In this document: piece by piece, positions 23,169 through 31,274 of the stretch
Numbering within the stretch: position 1 is the stretch's first letter
Layout of the letters: each line of letters starts with the position of its first letter
Program-made: the position numbers and the translations under genes
The notes under the pieces: model-generated
Told to the model about the DNA's origin: nothing
What the model saw: only the letters and a program-made list of their open reading frames with translations
Databases searched by the model: none
DNA from: Selenomonas ruminantium subsp. ruminantium ATCC 12561
Lineage (GTDB): Bacteria; Bacillota; Negativicutes; Selenomonadales; Selenomonadaceae
Assembly: GCF_000424065.1 (NCBI RefSeq)
Contig: NZ_AUJE01000034.1
Coordinates: 1-42,194, forward strand
DNA length: 42,194 nucleotides
Reading direction: 5' to 3'

Positions 23169-24676
23169 CAGGCTGCACCTCCTGCAATGGCCTTCATCAC
23201 GCCATCCGAACTGATATCCGAACCAGTAAGTTCTGCCACTTTGCGCCTGTCACGCATAACGACGAGTTTCGTACAGGTACGCACCATTTCGTCCATTTCC
23301 GAAGAAATGAACACCACCGCCATGCCCTTTTTCTTGGCCAGCGAAATGGCCATCTTCTGAATCTCCGTCTTCGTGCCTACGTCAATGCCGCGGGTCGGCT
23401 CATCGAGAATGAGCAAATCAGGCTGCGTAGCCAGCCAGCGAGCGATAATGACCTTCTGCTGATTGCCGCCTGAAAGGTTCTTCACGAGCTGTTCGCGGCT
23501 CGAAACCTTGATGCGTAAAAGCTTGATACAGTCATCGGCAATCTTGACCTGTTCCTCATAGGGAATATGGCGCAGGATTCCGTCTTTGGCCTGCATAGCC
23601 AGAATGATATTTTCCCGCACCGACAAGTCGCCAATAATACCGGACAACTTGCGGTCTTCGGGGCAGAACCCGATTTTCTGCTCCATGGCATTCATGGGAT
23701 TCTTAAGATGCAGCTTCTTGCCATTGATAGAAAGCGAGCCCTTGTTGATTTCGTTGATGCCGAACAGCAGTTCTGCAGTTTCCGTGCGCCCAGAGCCTAA
23801 GAGCCCGGCAAAACCGATAACCTCACCCTTGTGAATCTGCACATCTACTTCATTGAGCTTGCCCACCGCGCCAATGCCCTTGGCATCTAAGAATACTTCG
23901 TCGCTCGGTACGCTCTTTTCGGCAAAATTATCCATATCCTTGACTTCGTTGAGGTCTTTGCCGACCATCTTAGCGATGAGTTCCAAACGGGGCAGTTTTG
24001 CCGTTTCATAAGCACCTACCAGCTCGCCGTTACGCAGTACCGTGATATGGTCGCAGATCTCATAGATTTGGTCGAGGAAATGAGAGATAAAGATAATACC
24101 TAAGCCCTGCTTTTGCAGCTGCCGCATAATCTTGAACAGATGGGCAGTTTCTTCTTCATTCAGGGAAGATGTCGGCTCGTCCAAAATCAGAATCTTGGCA
24201 TCCACATCCACAGCGCGAGCAATGGCAATCATCTGCTGCAAAGCCACGGAATAGTTGTCCAAAGTCTTGGTTACATCAATATGTACATCCAACTTAGCCA
24301 GCAGCTCTGCCGCCCGCTGATTAATGGTCTTCCAATCAATCATGCCAAATTTACGCGGTTCACGGCCGATAAAAATGTTTTCCGCCACCGTCAGATTCGA
24401 GCAGAGGTTTACTTCCTGATAAACGGTCGAAATGCCGCAATCCTGTGCATCTTTCGGGGTCTTCGGATTGATGGCCTTGCCATTTAAGAAAACCGTTCCA
24501 CCATCTCTGGGATATACGCCGGTCAGCACCTTGACCAAAGTGGATTTGCCGGCGCCATTTTCACCCATCAGGGAATGAATTTCGCCTGCATGCAAGGTAA
24601 AGTCCACATTGGATAGTGCCCGCACACCAGGGAATTCCTTGGTGATATGCCGCATTTCCAGTAGTGCCTGTGCCAT
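23168..24676 (-). CDS. ytfR: Furanose ABC importer, double ATPase (YtfR-like)
   Basis: This 502-residue cytoplasmic subunit carries two ABC ATPase domains, as in RbsA, MglA and YtfR. The first has Walker A GENGAGKST (38-46), a degenerate signature (NYSVALQQMIAIARA) and Walker B ILILDEPTSSL. The second has a degenerate Walker A (LLGSGRTETAEL), a canonical signature LSGGNQQKVIIARW and LLILDEPTRGIDVGTK. It energises sugar import through the two permeases. The ATG at 24676 has AAGGAG 8 bases upstream; a GTG at 24685 would be too close to that site. It overlaps the next gene by one base. About 97 bases containing a strong stem separate it from ytfQ, which probably lets the binding protein be made in excess. 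Confidence 0.95.
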   Translation of the reverse strand: MAQALLEMRHITKEFPGVRALSNVDFTLHAGEIHSLMGENGAGKSTLVKVLTGVYPRDGGTVFLNGKAINPKTPKDAQDCGISTVYQEVNLCSNLTVAENIFIGREPRKFGMIDWKTINQRAAELLAKLDVHIDVTKTLDNYSVALQQMIAIARAVDVDAKILILDEPTSSLNEEETAHLFKIMRQLQKQGLGIIFISHFLDQIYEICDHITVLRNGELVGAYETAKLPRLELIAKMVGKDLNEVKDMDNFAEKSVPSDEVFLDAKGIGAVGKLNEVDVQIHKGEVIGFAGLLGSGRTETAELLFGINEINKGSLSINGKKLHLKNPMNAMEQKIGFCPEDRKLSGIIGDLSVRENIILAMQAKDGILRHIPYEEQVKIADDCIKLLRIKVSSREQLVKNLSGGNQQKVIIARWLATQPDLLILDEPTRGIDVGTKTEIQKMAISLAKKKGMAVVFISSEMDEMVRTCTKLVVMRDRRKVAELTGSDISSDGVMKAIAGGAA

Positions 24677-24715
24677 AGATGTCACTCCTTATGCGCTAAT
24701 ATAGGTATAAATAAA

Positions 24716-24750
24716 GCCGTGTCCGCACACATACGCTGTACGGGCACGGC
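24716..24750 (-). terminator. Intercistronic stem-loop after the binding-protein gene
   Basis: A 10-bp stem (GCCGTGCCCG pairing with CGGACACGGC on the minus strand) is followed by TTTATTT. It probably acts as a partial terminator or 3' stabiliser that raises ytfQ mRNA over the ATPase and permease genes. Confidence 0.7.
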
Positions 24751-24773
24751 CTTGCATTTACTTGAATCTCAGC

Positions 24774-25796
24774 TTAGTATTTGCGTTCCGGCAGGGTCTT
24801 TTCTGCTACATCAGCAGGGAAGACACCTTCGTCAACATAAACCAGTTTGTCAACTTTTTCACCGGCAAGAATCTTCTTAGCCGTTTCCATCAGGAGTTTG
24901 CCCTGCAGCGGGTTGCATTCTACCGTGCAGTTTGCTTTGCCTTCAATCATAGCCTGGAACATACCTTTTACGCCATCAATGGAGATAATGGTGATGTCTT
25001 TGCCGGGTTTGAGGCCAGCTTTTTCGATTGCCTGAATAGCACCGAGAGCCATATCATCGTTATGAGCAAAGAGAATGTCGATTTTCGGACCATAGGATTT
25101 CAGGAAAGATTCCATAACTTCCTGGCCTTTCTGACGGGTGAATTCACCAGTCTGGGATGCAAGGATGTTATATTTGCCAGCATTCGGGGATTTTGCCATA
25201 GCATCTTTGAAGCCTTCCTGACGGCGGATAGCTACGGAAGAACCAACCGTACCTTCGAGAACAACTACGTTGTACTGGCTGCCACCATCACGCGGGGTCT
25301 TCTTTTCTTTAGCCATGTATTCATCAATCCATTTGAATACGTTGTTGCCTTCTTTTACGGAGTCGGTACCGATTTTAGCAACATAGAGGCTGTCATCGGC
25401 CAGTTTCACATCGCGGTCAACAACGACAACGGGGATTTTGGCATCTTTTGCTTCTTTGAGTACCGTATCCCAGCCCGTTTCTACGATGGGCACGAAAGCG
25501 ATAATATCTACGCCCTGTGCAATAAAGGAACGAATAGCTTTAATCTGATTTTCCTGTTTCTGCTGTGCATCCGAGAACTGCAGGTTGATGCCAGCTTCTT
25601 CTGCTGCTTTCTTGATGGATTCCGTGTTCGCCGTTCTCCATTCGGATTCCGCTCCGATCTGGGAGAAACCCATCGTAATCTTCTTGTCGCCGCCGCCAGA
25701 CTTGCCGCTGTCTTTGGCCTGTTCACCACCACCGCCACAGCCGGCAGCTACAATCATCATAACGCTTGCTAGTAATAATGCTATGAGCTTTTTCAT
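24774..25796 (-). CDS. ytfQ: Furanose ABC importer, substrate-binding lipoprotein (YtfQ-like)
   Basis: This 340-residue exported lipoprotein has a lipobox ending at C20 (MMIVAAGC) and a Gly-rich linker. A type I periplasmic-binding fold follows with motifs shared with E. coli YtfQ: MGFSQIGAESEWRTANTESIKKAA, QKQENQIKAIRSFIAQGVDIIAF, ETGWDTVLKEAKDAKIPVVVVDRD, LEGTVGSSVAIRRQEGF and FAHNDDMALGAIQAIEKAGLKPG. YtfQ binds galactofuranose; beside araA and araB the natural ligand here may be L-arabinose or another pentose in furanose form, which is inference. AAAGGAGA lies about 7 bases before the ATG. It is the first gene of the Q-R-T-F operon and is preceded by a 608-base region holding candidate operators and repeats. 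Confidence 0.94.
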   Translation of the reverse strand: MKKLIALLLASVMMIVAAGCGGGGEQAKDSGKSGGGDKKITMGFSQIGAESEWRTANTESIKKAAEEAGINLQFSDAQQKQENQIKAIRSFIAQGVDIIAFVPIVETGWDTVLKEAKDAKIPVVVVDRDVKLADDSLYVAKIGTDSVKEGNNVFKWIDEYMAKEKKTPRDGGSQYNVVVLEGTVGSSVAIRRQEGFKDAMAKSPNAGKYNILASQTGEFTRQKGQEVMESFLKSYGPKIDILFAHNDDMALGAIQAIEKAGLKPGKDITIISIDGVKGMFQAMIEGKANCTVECNPLQGKLLMETAKKILAGEKVDKLVYVDEGVFPADVAEKTLPERKY

Positions 25797-25907
25797 CTCA
25801 TCGTCTCCTTTGCTACATCATGATTCCGCGTGTGACTCCTGCACCTATCTCTTGCCCTGCCCCCTTTGCGATCAGCCTTGCGCAGTTTGCTGCTGCAACC
25901 CGCCATC

Positions 25908-25921
25908 TGTTCTCGTGCACA
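25908..25921. promoter_or_regulatory. Weak copy of the TGTGTTCGAGCACA motif upstream of ytfQ
   Basis: TGTTCTCGTGCACA matches 11 of 14 positions of the motif before the sugar symporter gene. It lies about 110 bases upstream of the ytfQ start, a reasonable operator position. Confidence 0.3.
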
Positions 25922-26068
25922 TATTAAATTGCACGCAATATAGTCTTTTAGCAAAACTCAGACAATTAAACATAGACAACGTTATTGCTCAGCCTAGCCA
26001 CAACTTTTTCTATCTAATACGATACTCTTTTGCACCGTATTTGTCAATATGTTTTTATTCTTTATTTT

Positions 26069-26080
26069 TGTTCGAACACA
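26069..26080. promoter_or_regulatory. Candidate pentose operator upstream of ytfQ
   Basis: TGTTCGAACACA contains the perfect palindrome GTTCGAAC and is nearly identical to TGTTCGAGCACA before the MFS symporter gene at 31119. Both are followed by ATTT and T-rich sequence. It lies about 270 bases upstream of ytfQ, so if used it acts at a distance or marks the true promoter. Confidence 0.5.
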
Positions 26081-26105
26081 TTTTTTATTGTTTCACTGCC
26101 ACTGC

Positions 26106-26147
26106 AACGCAGCAAGCCAGCCCCCTTTGGCGCCTTACTATGACGCT
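26106..26147. repeat. Palindromic repeat, internally deleted copy
   Basis: The left end of the repeat (ACGCAGCAAGCC) is joined directly to its right end (AGCCCCCTTTGGCGCCTTAC); the loop and inner arms are missing. It is followed by GACGCTGTT, similar to the flank of copy A. Confidence 0.5.
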
Positions 26148-26161
26148 GTTACCCCACTGCT

Positions 26162-26260
26162 ACGCAGTAAGCCCACGGGTATTGGTGATATTTTCCGCAG
26201 CGTTTGACAAGCCTGCCTAAGCGAAGAAAAAATATTGCCAGCCCCCTTGAGCGCCTTTGC
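26162..26260. repeat. Palindromic repeat, copy B
   Basis: This copy has the same plan as copies A and C: ACGCAGTAAGCCC at the left, an inner arm GGTGATATTTTCCGC, the loop AGCGTTTGACAAGCCTGCCT and the opposite arm at 26221-26240 (GCGAAGAAAAAATATTGCCA). The right end is CAGCCCCCTTGAGCGCC. Arms are less perfect than in copy C. Confidence 0.75.
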
Positions 26261-26293
26261 ATTTCGATGTAAGAGTAAGACAAACAGCCAACT

Positions 26294-26390
26294 GCGCAGT
26301 AAGCCCGGCGGCTGATAATGCTTTTCCGTCGCGTTTGACAAGCCTGTCTAAGCAGAGGAAAAGTATTATCAGCCGCCGGGCGTCTTACGC
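26294..26390. repeat. Palindromic repeat, copy C (best conserved)
   Basis: A very strong hairpin: a 25-base arm at 26303-26327 pairs with 26357-26381 with one mismatch, and the outer GTAAG/CTTAC bases extend it. The loop contains GCGTTTGACAAGCCTGTCTA, shared with copies A and B. It lies about 15 bases after the araA stop on the minus strand, so in RNA it could protect or end the araA message. Confidence 0.85.
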
Positions 26391-26404
26391 CTACGATGTA
26401 AACC

Positions 26405-27829
26405 TTAGCAAATCTCCACCAGATTCATGCCCAGCATCACGCCCAAATCATGAATCTGTTCTTCCGTCAGACGGAAGGAAAGCACCGTATGATGGCCGCC
26501 GCCAGCCTTAATCCATTCCGTGGAGCCCTTCTTCAAGCCGCATTTCGGCGTCCAGAGCTGTTTTGCTACCGGCAGATGCGGCGTTTCCGCTTCAGCCTTG
26601 CGGCAGTCAACCGGATAGCTGATCAGACGGAAGCCATCACGGAAGTCAGCCACCGTCACATCGACAGCTTCACCGTCAGCACCGGTAAATACCAGACGAG
26701 CCGGGTCATCCTTGCCGCCGATATCGAGCGGATGCACTTCCACTTTCGGTTTATCGCTGGCAATGGTCGGGTCAACTTCGAGCATATGCGCACCAAGGAT
26801 TGCTTCATGGCCTTTGCGCAGGTCGAGCGTATAGTCTTCCATAAATACCGTACGGTCATTATGGGCCATAATTTTCAAAAGACGGGCCAGGGCAGCATGC
26901 TTCCAGTCACCTTCAGCAGCAAAGCCATAGCCGTCACGCATCAGAAGCTGAGCAGCCAGACCAGGCAGCTGTTTGAGACCCTTCAAATCCTGGAAGTTCG
27001 TGCAGAACGCATTGTAGCCTCTGTCATCCAGGAATTTCTTGATGCCCAGATATTCACGCAGCTGATAGCGTACAGATGCCTCAAATTTATCCTGCGGGTT
27101 GTCCTGCGGATTGAGCGTGTACATTTCGGAAAGTTTCTTGTATTCTGCATCAATGTCTGCTTCAGAAACAGCATCTACCTCATCCACGAGTTCGCCTACC
27201 GGCCAATAGTCAACCGTCCAGCCGAGCTGAATCTGAGCTTCTACCTTGTCGCCTTCCGTAACAGCTACATCACGCATGGTATCGCCGAAACGGCAGACAC
27301 GGATATGGAAGCTTTCGTTATAAGCTACAGCCACATCCTGCCAGGAAGCGATTTCCTGCTGTACTTCTTCATCGCCCCAGTAGCCATAGACAATCTTGTT
27401 GTTGATGTTCAGACGGGAGTTCAGATAGCCGTATTCACGGTCACCATGCGCACTCTGGTTGAGGTTCATGTAGTCAAAGTCAATCGTTGCATAGGGAATT
27501 TCATTGAGATACTGCGTAGCCAGATGCAGCAGCGGTTTCTGCAGCAGTTTCGTGCCACGAATCCAGTTCTTTGCCGGCGAGAATGTGTGCATCCAGGTAA
27601 TCACACCAGCTACTTCATCATGGTAGTTAACATCCTTCATAAACTGCGTGATGCCATCAGCCGTAGTCATAACACCTTTGCAAACCACCTTATACGGCAG
27701 CTTGCCGCTGGCATTCAATTTGTCCACAATGTCCTGCGTGTCACGCTCAACATTCTTGAGCTGTTCCTCGCCATAAAGATGCTGACTGCCCGCTACAAAC
27801 CAGAATTCATAATTTTTTACTTCCAACAT
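26405..27829 (-). CDS. araA: L-arabinose isomerase
   Basis: This 474-residue enzyme interconverts L-arabinose and L-ribulose in the cytoplasm using Mn2+. It opens with the family's [16 protein letters not shown]. The four metal ligands are visible at about E306 ([13 protein letters not shown]), E331 ([10 protein letters not shown]), H348 (GAHMLEV) and H447 ([10 protein letters not shown]). Length is as expected (about 475-500). The ribosome site GAAGGGAAG is moderate. On the same strand it follows araB after a 178-base gap filled with hairpins, and it is followed by a palindromic repeat cluster and then the ytfQRT-yjfF importer. It feeds L-ribulose to the AraB-like kinase; the next enzyme (AraD) is not in the window. 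Confidence 0.97.
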   Translation of the reverse strand: MLEVKNYEFWFVAGSQHLYGEEQLKNVERDTQDIVDKLNASGKLPYKVVCKGVMTTADGITQFMKDVNYHDEVAGVITWMHTFSPAKNWIRGTKLLQKPLLHLATQYLNEIPYATIDFDYMNLNQSAHGDREYGYLNSRLNINNKIVYGYWGDEEVQQEIASWQDVAVAYNESFHIRVCRFGDTMRDVAVTEGDKVEAQIQLGWTVDYWPVGELVDEVDAVSEADIDAEYKKLSEMYTLNPQDNPQDKFEASVRYQLREYLGIKKFLDDRGYNAFCTNFQDLKGLKQLPGLAAQLLMRDGYGFAAEGDWKHAALARLLKIMAHNDRTVFMEDYTLDLRKGHEAILGAHMLEVDPTIASDKPKVEVHPLDIGGKDDPARLVFTGADGEAVDVTVADFRDGFRLISYPVDCRKAEAETPHLPVAKQLWTPKCGLKKGSTEWIKAGGGHHTVLSFRLTEEQIHDLGVMLGMNLVEIC

Positions 27830-27893
27830 GCTAATACTTCCCTTCTATGCATCTGCCCAAACATGTTACTAAGAAATGATACCTCTATACCGT

Positions 27894-27997
27894 CACCTGG
27901 CGCCCACGGAAGGGCGCAGGTGGACGTAAATCCCCGGACGGGATTTCAGTCCACGTTTTCTTTTGGGTACTTTTCTTTGCTGCCAAAGAAAAGTACC
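27894..27997. repeat. Three consecutive hairpins between araB and araA
   Basis: Hairpin 1 pairs CACCTGGCGCCC (27894-27905) with GGGCGCAGGTG (27912-27922). Hairpin 2 pairs GTGGAC and AAATCCC (27920-27934) with GGGATTT and GTCCAC (27940-27954). Hairpin 3 is a perfect 14-bp stem with a four-base loop, GGTACTTTTCTTTG (27966-27979) with CAAAGAAAAGTACC (27984-27997). No gene fits here. It may be a mobile intergenic repeat or an mRNA-processing element. Confidence 0.7.
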
Positions 27998-28007
27998 ACC
28001 ACGCACC

Positions 28008-29612
28008 TTACTTATCCGCAACTAACTGCCCTGCCTGTTGTTCCAAAGCCAAGCCCGCCTGATAGTTGGCGATGAACTTTTTGCATCCTTCCACACCTGC
28101 CGCATTCGGCGTCAGCGTAGTGCTCTGCGGATTCTTGAACACCTTGCTGTCGAGGAAGTCCGGCAGACTTTCCTTAGCACCTTCCTTGGCATAAACCGCC
28201 AGCACTGCCATGCCCCAAGGGCCGCCCTCACTAGCCGTATCCATTACGGTAATGGGAATCCCCAGACTGTCGGCGAGTACCTGCTGCGCGATGACCGGCG
28301 TCTTAAAGAGTCCGCCCTGAGCCACCATCACATCGGTCTTGACGCCTTCATCCTGAATGAGCACATCCATGCCGATTTTCAGCGGCGCAAACGAACCATA
28401 TAACTGTGCCAGCATGAAGTTGCCCAGATTCATATGACTGTGCGGCGTCCGCACAAACAGTGGGCGTCCAGCTTCCACCTTGGTGATATTTTCCCCGGAC
28501 AGACAGCTGTAATTCACGAGCCCGCCGGCATCCTTATCGGCACCTACTGTCGTATTGAAGAGCGTGCTGTAGAGTTTTGCCGGTGTCTGCTCATGGCCGA
28601 TAGCCTTGGCAAATTCGCCGAACATATTGACCCAGGCATTGATATCCGAAGAACAGTTATTGACATGCACCATGGCCACATTGGCACCATCGGGGGTTGT
28701 GACGATGTCAATATCCCGATGCACAGCCTTTAACGGTTCATCCAATACATTCATAGAGAACGCCGACGTGCCGACAGAAATATTGCCTGTGCGCTTGCGC
28801 ACGCTGTTTGTCGATACCATGCCGGTACCGGCATCGCCTTCCGGCGGTGCCATGAGAGCCCCGGCCTGCAAGGTTCCGCTCGGGTCAAGAAGTTTTGCCC
28901 CAGCCTCTGTCAGATGGCCAGCCTCCACGCCAGCCCGCAGGGATTTCGGCAGCACAGCAATCAGATTCCACGGCTGTTTGGCGACTTCCGGCAAGCTGTC
29001 AAAGATTTTGACCATGCCTGCATCATAATCACCCGTTGCCTCATCAATGGGGAACATGCCCGAAGCATCACCTACGCCCAAGACCTTTTCCCCACAGAGC
29101 TGCCAGTGAATATAGCCTGCCAGCGTCGTCAGGAAGTCAATGTCCTTGACATGTTCCTCACCATTTAGGATGGCCTGATACAGATGGGCAATGCTCCACC
29201 GCTGCGGAATGTTGAACTTCAGCGCTTCCGTCAGCTTGTCTGCCGCAACGCCAGTAATGTTATTGCGCCAGGTGCGGAAAGGAGCCAGCTGTTTGCCGTC
29301 CTTGTCAAAGGGCAGATAGCCGTGCATCATCGCACTGATGCCAATGGAACCAATCTGCGTGAGGGACACATGATAGCGGCTCTTTACATCCGCCGCCAGC
29401 TCCTTAAAGCAGGTCTGGATGCCCCTCCAGGCTTCGGACATTTCATATGTCCAAATGCCATCGACCAGCTGATTTTCCCATTCAAAGCTGGCGCTTGCCA
29501 AGGTTTCGCAAGCATCGTTCACGAGCACGGCTTTGATACGGGTGGAGCCCAGCTCCACCCCCAGTGCCGTGGCACCACTTTCGATGCATGCCGCATTTTT
29601 TACCAAGTCCAT
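28008..29612 (-). CDS. araB: FGGY-family ribulokinase (AraB-like)
   Basis: This sugar kinase of 534 residues phosphorylates L-ribulose to L-ribulose 5-phosphate with ATP. N-terminal ATPase-fold motifs are ALGVELGSTRIKAVLVND (about 15-32), IGSIGISAMMHGYLPFDKDG and APFRTWRN. Later motifs are GVGDASGMFPID, the phosphate loop NISVGTSAFSMNVL, and VAQGGLFKTPVIAQQVLADSLG near the C-terminus. FGGY specificity is hard to read from sequence; araA next door makes ribulose the best guess, with xylulose possible. The ATG at 29612 has AGGAGG 9 bases upstream; the TTG two codons earlier is less likely. It lies 35 bases after the MFS symporter gene, so the two are probably cotranscribed. Confidence 0.88.
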   Translation of the reverse strand: MDLVKNAACIESGATALGVELGSTRIKAVLVNDACETLASASFEWENQLVDGIWTYEMSEAWRGIQTCFKELAADVKSRYHVSLTQIGSIGISAMMHGYLPFDKDGKQLAPFRTWRNNITGVAADKLTEALKFNIPQRWSIAHLYQAILNGEEHVKDIDFLTTLAGYIHWQLCGEKVLGVGDASGMFPIDEATGDYDAGMVKIFDSLPEVAKQPWNLIAVLPKSLRAGVEAGHLTEAGAKLLDPSGTLQAGALMAPPEGDAGTGMVSTNSVRKRTGNISVGTSAFSMNVLDEPLKAVHRDIDIVTTPDGANVAMVHVNNCSSDINAWVNMFGEFAKAIGHEQTPAKLYSTLFNTTVGADKDAGGLVNYSCLSGENITKVEAGRPLFVRTPHSHMNLGNFMLAQLYGSFAPLKIGMDVLIQDEGVKTDVMVAQGGLFKTPVIAQQVLADSLGIPITVMDTASEGGPWGMAVLAVYAKEGAKESLPDFLDSKVFKNPQSTTLTPNAAGVEGCKKFIANYQAGLALEQQAGQLVADK

Positions 29613-29647
29613 AACCAATAGCCTCCTATATGATGATGGTTATCTAT

Positions 29648-31075
29648 TTAGCCCATATTTATCGCTGGGCAGGCTTCATCTTTTTTTCCGTGTGCAATCC
29701 CCGCTGCTTCAATTTCTTCCAACGTTGCACCACGCGTTTCCGGTACACAGGTCCGGATAAAGGCTACGCCCAACAGGCAGATGCAGCCAAAGATGGCAAA
29801 TACGGCGGCCTGCGAAATGCTGGCGGTCATAATTGGGAACAACAGACCAACCAGGAAAGAGCCAATCCAGTTAAAGGAGGAAGCCATACCGGATGCACGG
29901 CCGCGGATTGCCAGGGGGAATATTTCACCAACAATAACCCAGGTAAGGGGTGCCCAGGTAAAGGAGTAAAAAGCAACATACACACAGAGAAAACCAACAA
30001 TCATCATGGGGTCCGTATCCGGCACTATACTGTTGATTACAGCCGGCAGGATGAAGGACAAGCCCATAACCGTGCCGCCCAGCGTGAGCAGCGTACGGCG
30101 TTTGAAACGGTCTGCGATAGCCAGGAATACCAGAGAACCAAGTACCAACAGGATACCCTGAATGATGGGCCACATCAGCTGGGAACTGGCAGCCTGCCCC
30201 GTAGCCTGTTCCACAATCAACGGAATGTAATAGAATATCGCATTAGCGCCCTGGAACTGCTGGAAGGCAGCCACACCAACACCAGCCGTAACCAGATAGC
30301 GGTATTTGTCGGAAAGAAGGGTGCTCAGCGAAGTATTGGCAGCAGCTGCCGTTTCTTCCTGAGCGGTTTCCTGAATGTCGCAGAGTTCCGCCTCCACTTC
30401 GTTTTTTTCACGGATAAAGCCGAGTACCTGACGGGCTTCTTCAACTTTGCCATGACGAACCAGGAAACGCGGAGATTCCGGCAGACGAAGTACGCCTAAG
30501 AACAAAATGATTGCAGGCACTGCAGCCAGACTAAGCATCAGTCTCCAGGCAATGGTTTCCGGCATATCCTTCAATAGGAAGTCAACGACATAGGACAGCA
30601 GCATGCCGGACACAATCATGGTCTGATTGATACCGGAGAGACGCCCGCGCAGACGTGCCGGAGACATTTCCGACATATACGCCGGTACGAGAGCCGAAGC
30701 TGCACCAACAGCCAAGCCCAAAAGCACGCGCACAGCAATCAGGTAAAGCGAACCATCCTGCGGCGCCAGGCCGGATAAAATCGAACCAACGACGAAAATA
30801 AGTGCTGATAAAAGAATCATCTTGCGACGGCCGAGCTTATCGGAAAGCTGTCCCGCCAGTGCCCCACCAAAAATGGCACCAAACATAACCGAAGAAGTGA
30901 TCCAACCGATAATGCTGGCGTTACCGGCCAGTCCCCAGTCATTCTGCAGAAAGGGCAAAGCACCGGTCATAACGCCGATATCGTAACCGAAAAGAATACC
31001 ACCAAACGAACCAAAGAAATAAATGAATGCGCTGGAGATTTTCTTCTCCGCTACACTAGAGGAACCCATTGTCAT
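29648..31075 (-). CDS. MFS sugar:proton symporter (AraE/XylE family)
   Basis: This 475-residue inner-membrane protein has 12 predicted segments of the sugar porter family. Motifs include GSFGGILFGYDIGVMTGALPF near the start, GQLSDKLGRRKMIL, RVLLGLAVGAASALVPAYMSE, PESPRFLVRHGK in the central loop, FQQFQGANAIFYYIP and the C-terminal VPETRGATLEEIE. It probably imports arabinose or xylose with protons. The ATG at 31075 has GAGG 10 bases upstream; the second ATG at 31069 would be 16 away. It is the first gene of the symporter-araB-araA group and is preceded by a TGTGTTCGAGCACA palindrome. Together with the ABC importer it gives the locus both a low-cost and a high-affinity uptake route. Confidence 0.93.
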   Translation of the reverse strand: MTMGSSSVAEKKISSAFIYFFGSFGGILFGYDIGVMTGALPFLQNDWGLAGNASIIGWITSSVMFGAIFGGALAGQLSDKLGRRKMILLSALIFVVGSILSGLAPQDGSLYLIAVRVLLGLAVGAASALVPAYMSEMSPARLRGRLSGINQTMIVSGMLLSYVVDFLLKDMPETIAWRLMLSLAAVPAIILFLGVLRLPESPRFLVRHGKVEEARQVLGFIREKNEVEAELCDIQETAQEETAAAANTSLSTLLSDKYRYLVTAGVGVAAFQQFQGANAIFYYIPLIVEQATGQAASSQLMWPIIQGILLVLGSLVFLAIADRFKRRTLLTLGGTVMGLSFILPAVINSIVPDTDPMMIVGFLCVYVAFYSFTWAPLTWVIVGEIFPLAIRGRASGMASSFNWIGSFLVGLLFPIMTASISQAAVFAIFGCICLLGVAFIRTCVPETRGATLEEIEAAGIAHGKKDEACPAINMG

Positions 31076-31116
31076 TGTGTACTAACCTCGTTTCTTTGTT
31101 TTGATTTAAGTCTTCC

Positions 31117-31130
31117 TGTGTTCGAGCACA
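31117..31130. promoter_or_regulatory. Candidate pentose operator before the symporter gene
   Basis: TGTGTTCGAGCACA is almost perfectly palindromic around TCGA. It lies about 42 bases upstream of the symporter start and is followed by TTTATAATAT, which contains a -10-like TATAAT. Its near copy at 26069 lies before ytfQ. Confidence 0.55.
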
Positions 31131-31235
31131 TTTATAATATAACATCGTGCAATCGCTTTGTCAATCTTTTTATTGTTTTTTATTTGTGCTTTATTTATGT
31201 TTCTTTATGGTATTTTCAGTAAATTCTTTTTTTTA

Positions 31236-31267
31236 GCCGGCGCCGTTAGAAAAAAATCGGTGCCGGC
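31236..31267 (-). terminator. GC-rich hairpin after the LysR gene
   Basis: A 10-bp stem (GCCGGCACCG with CGGCGCCGGC on the minus strand) lies just after the LysR stop. No T-run follows on that strand, so termination is likely but unproved. Confidence 0.5.
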
Positions 31268-31274
31268 ATAGTGG

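Larger units (their letters stand above)
25797..26404. other. 608-base gap between araA and ytfQ: promoter region and repeat cluster
   Basis: This stretch has no credible gene. The ytfQ-proximal half (25797-26100) is AT-rich and holds two TGTTC..CACA-type motifs that may be operators. The araA-proximal half (26100-26400) is a cluster of palindromic repeats: one internally deleted copy and two full copies. The short frames that can be drawn through it are explained by the repeats. Confidence 0.8.

Noticed and set aside
26100-26400. CRISPR array
   Set aside because: The units are about 100 bases, palindromic and diverged, with no short identical direct repeats, regular spacers or cas genes.
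26450-28075. 541-codon plus-strand frame opposite araA
   Set aside because: Shadow of araA; it also runs through the intergenic hairpins.
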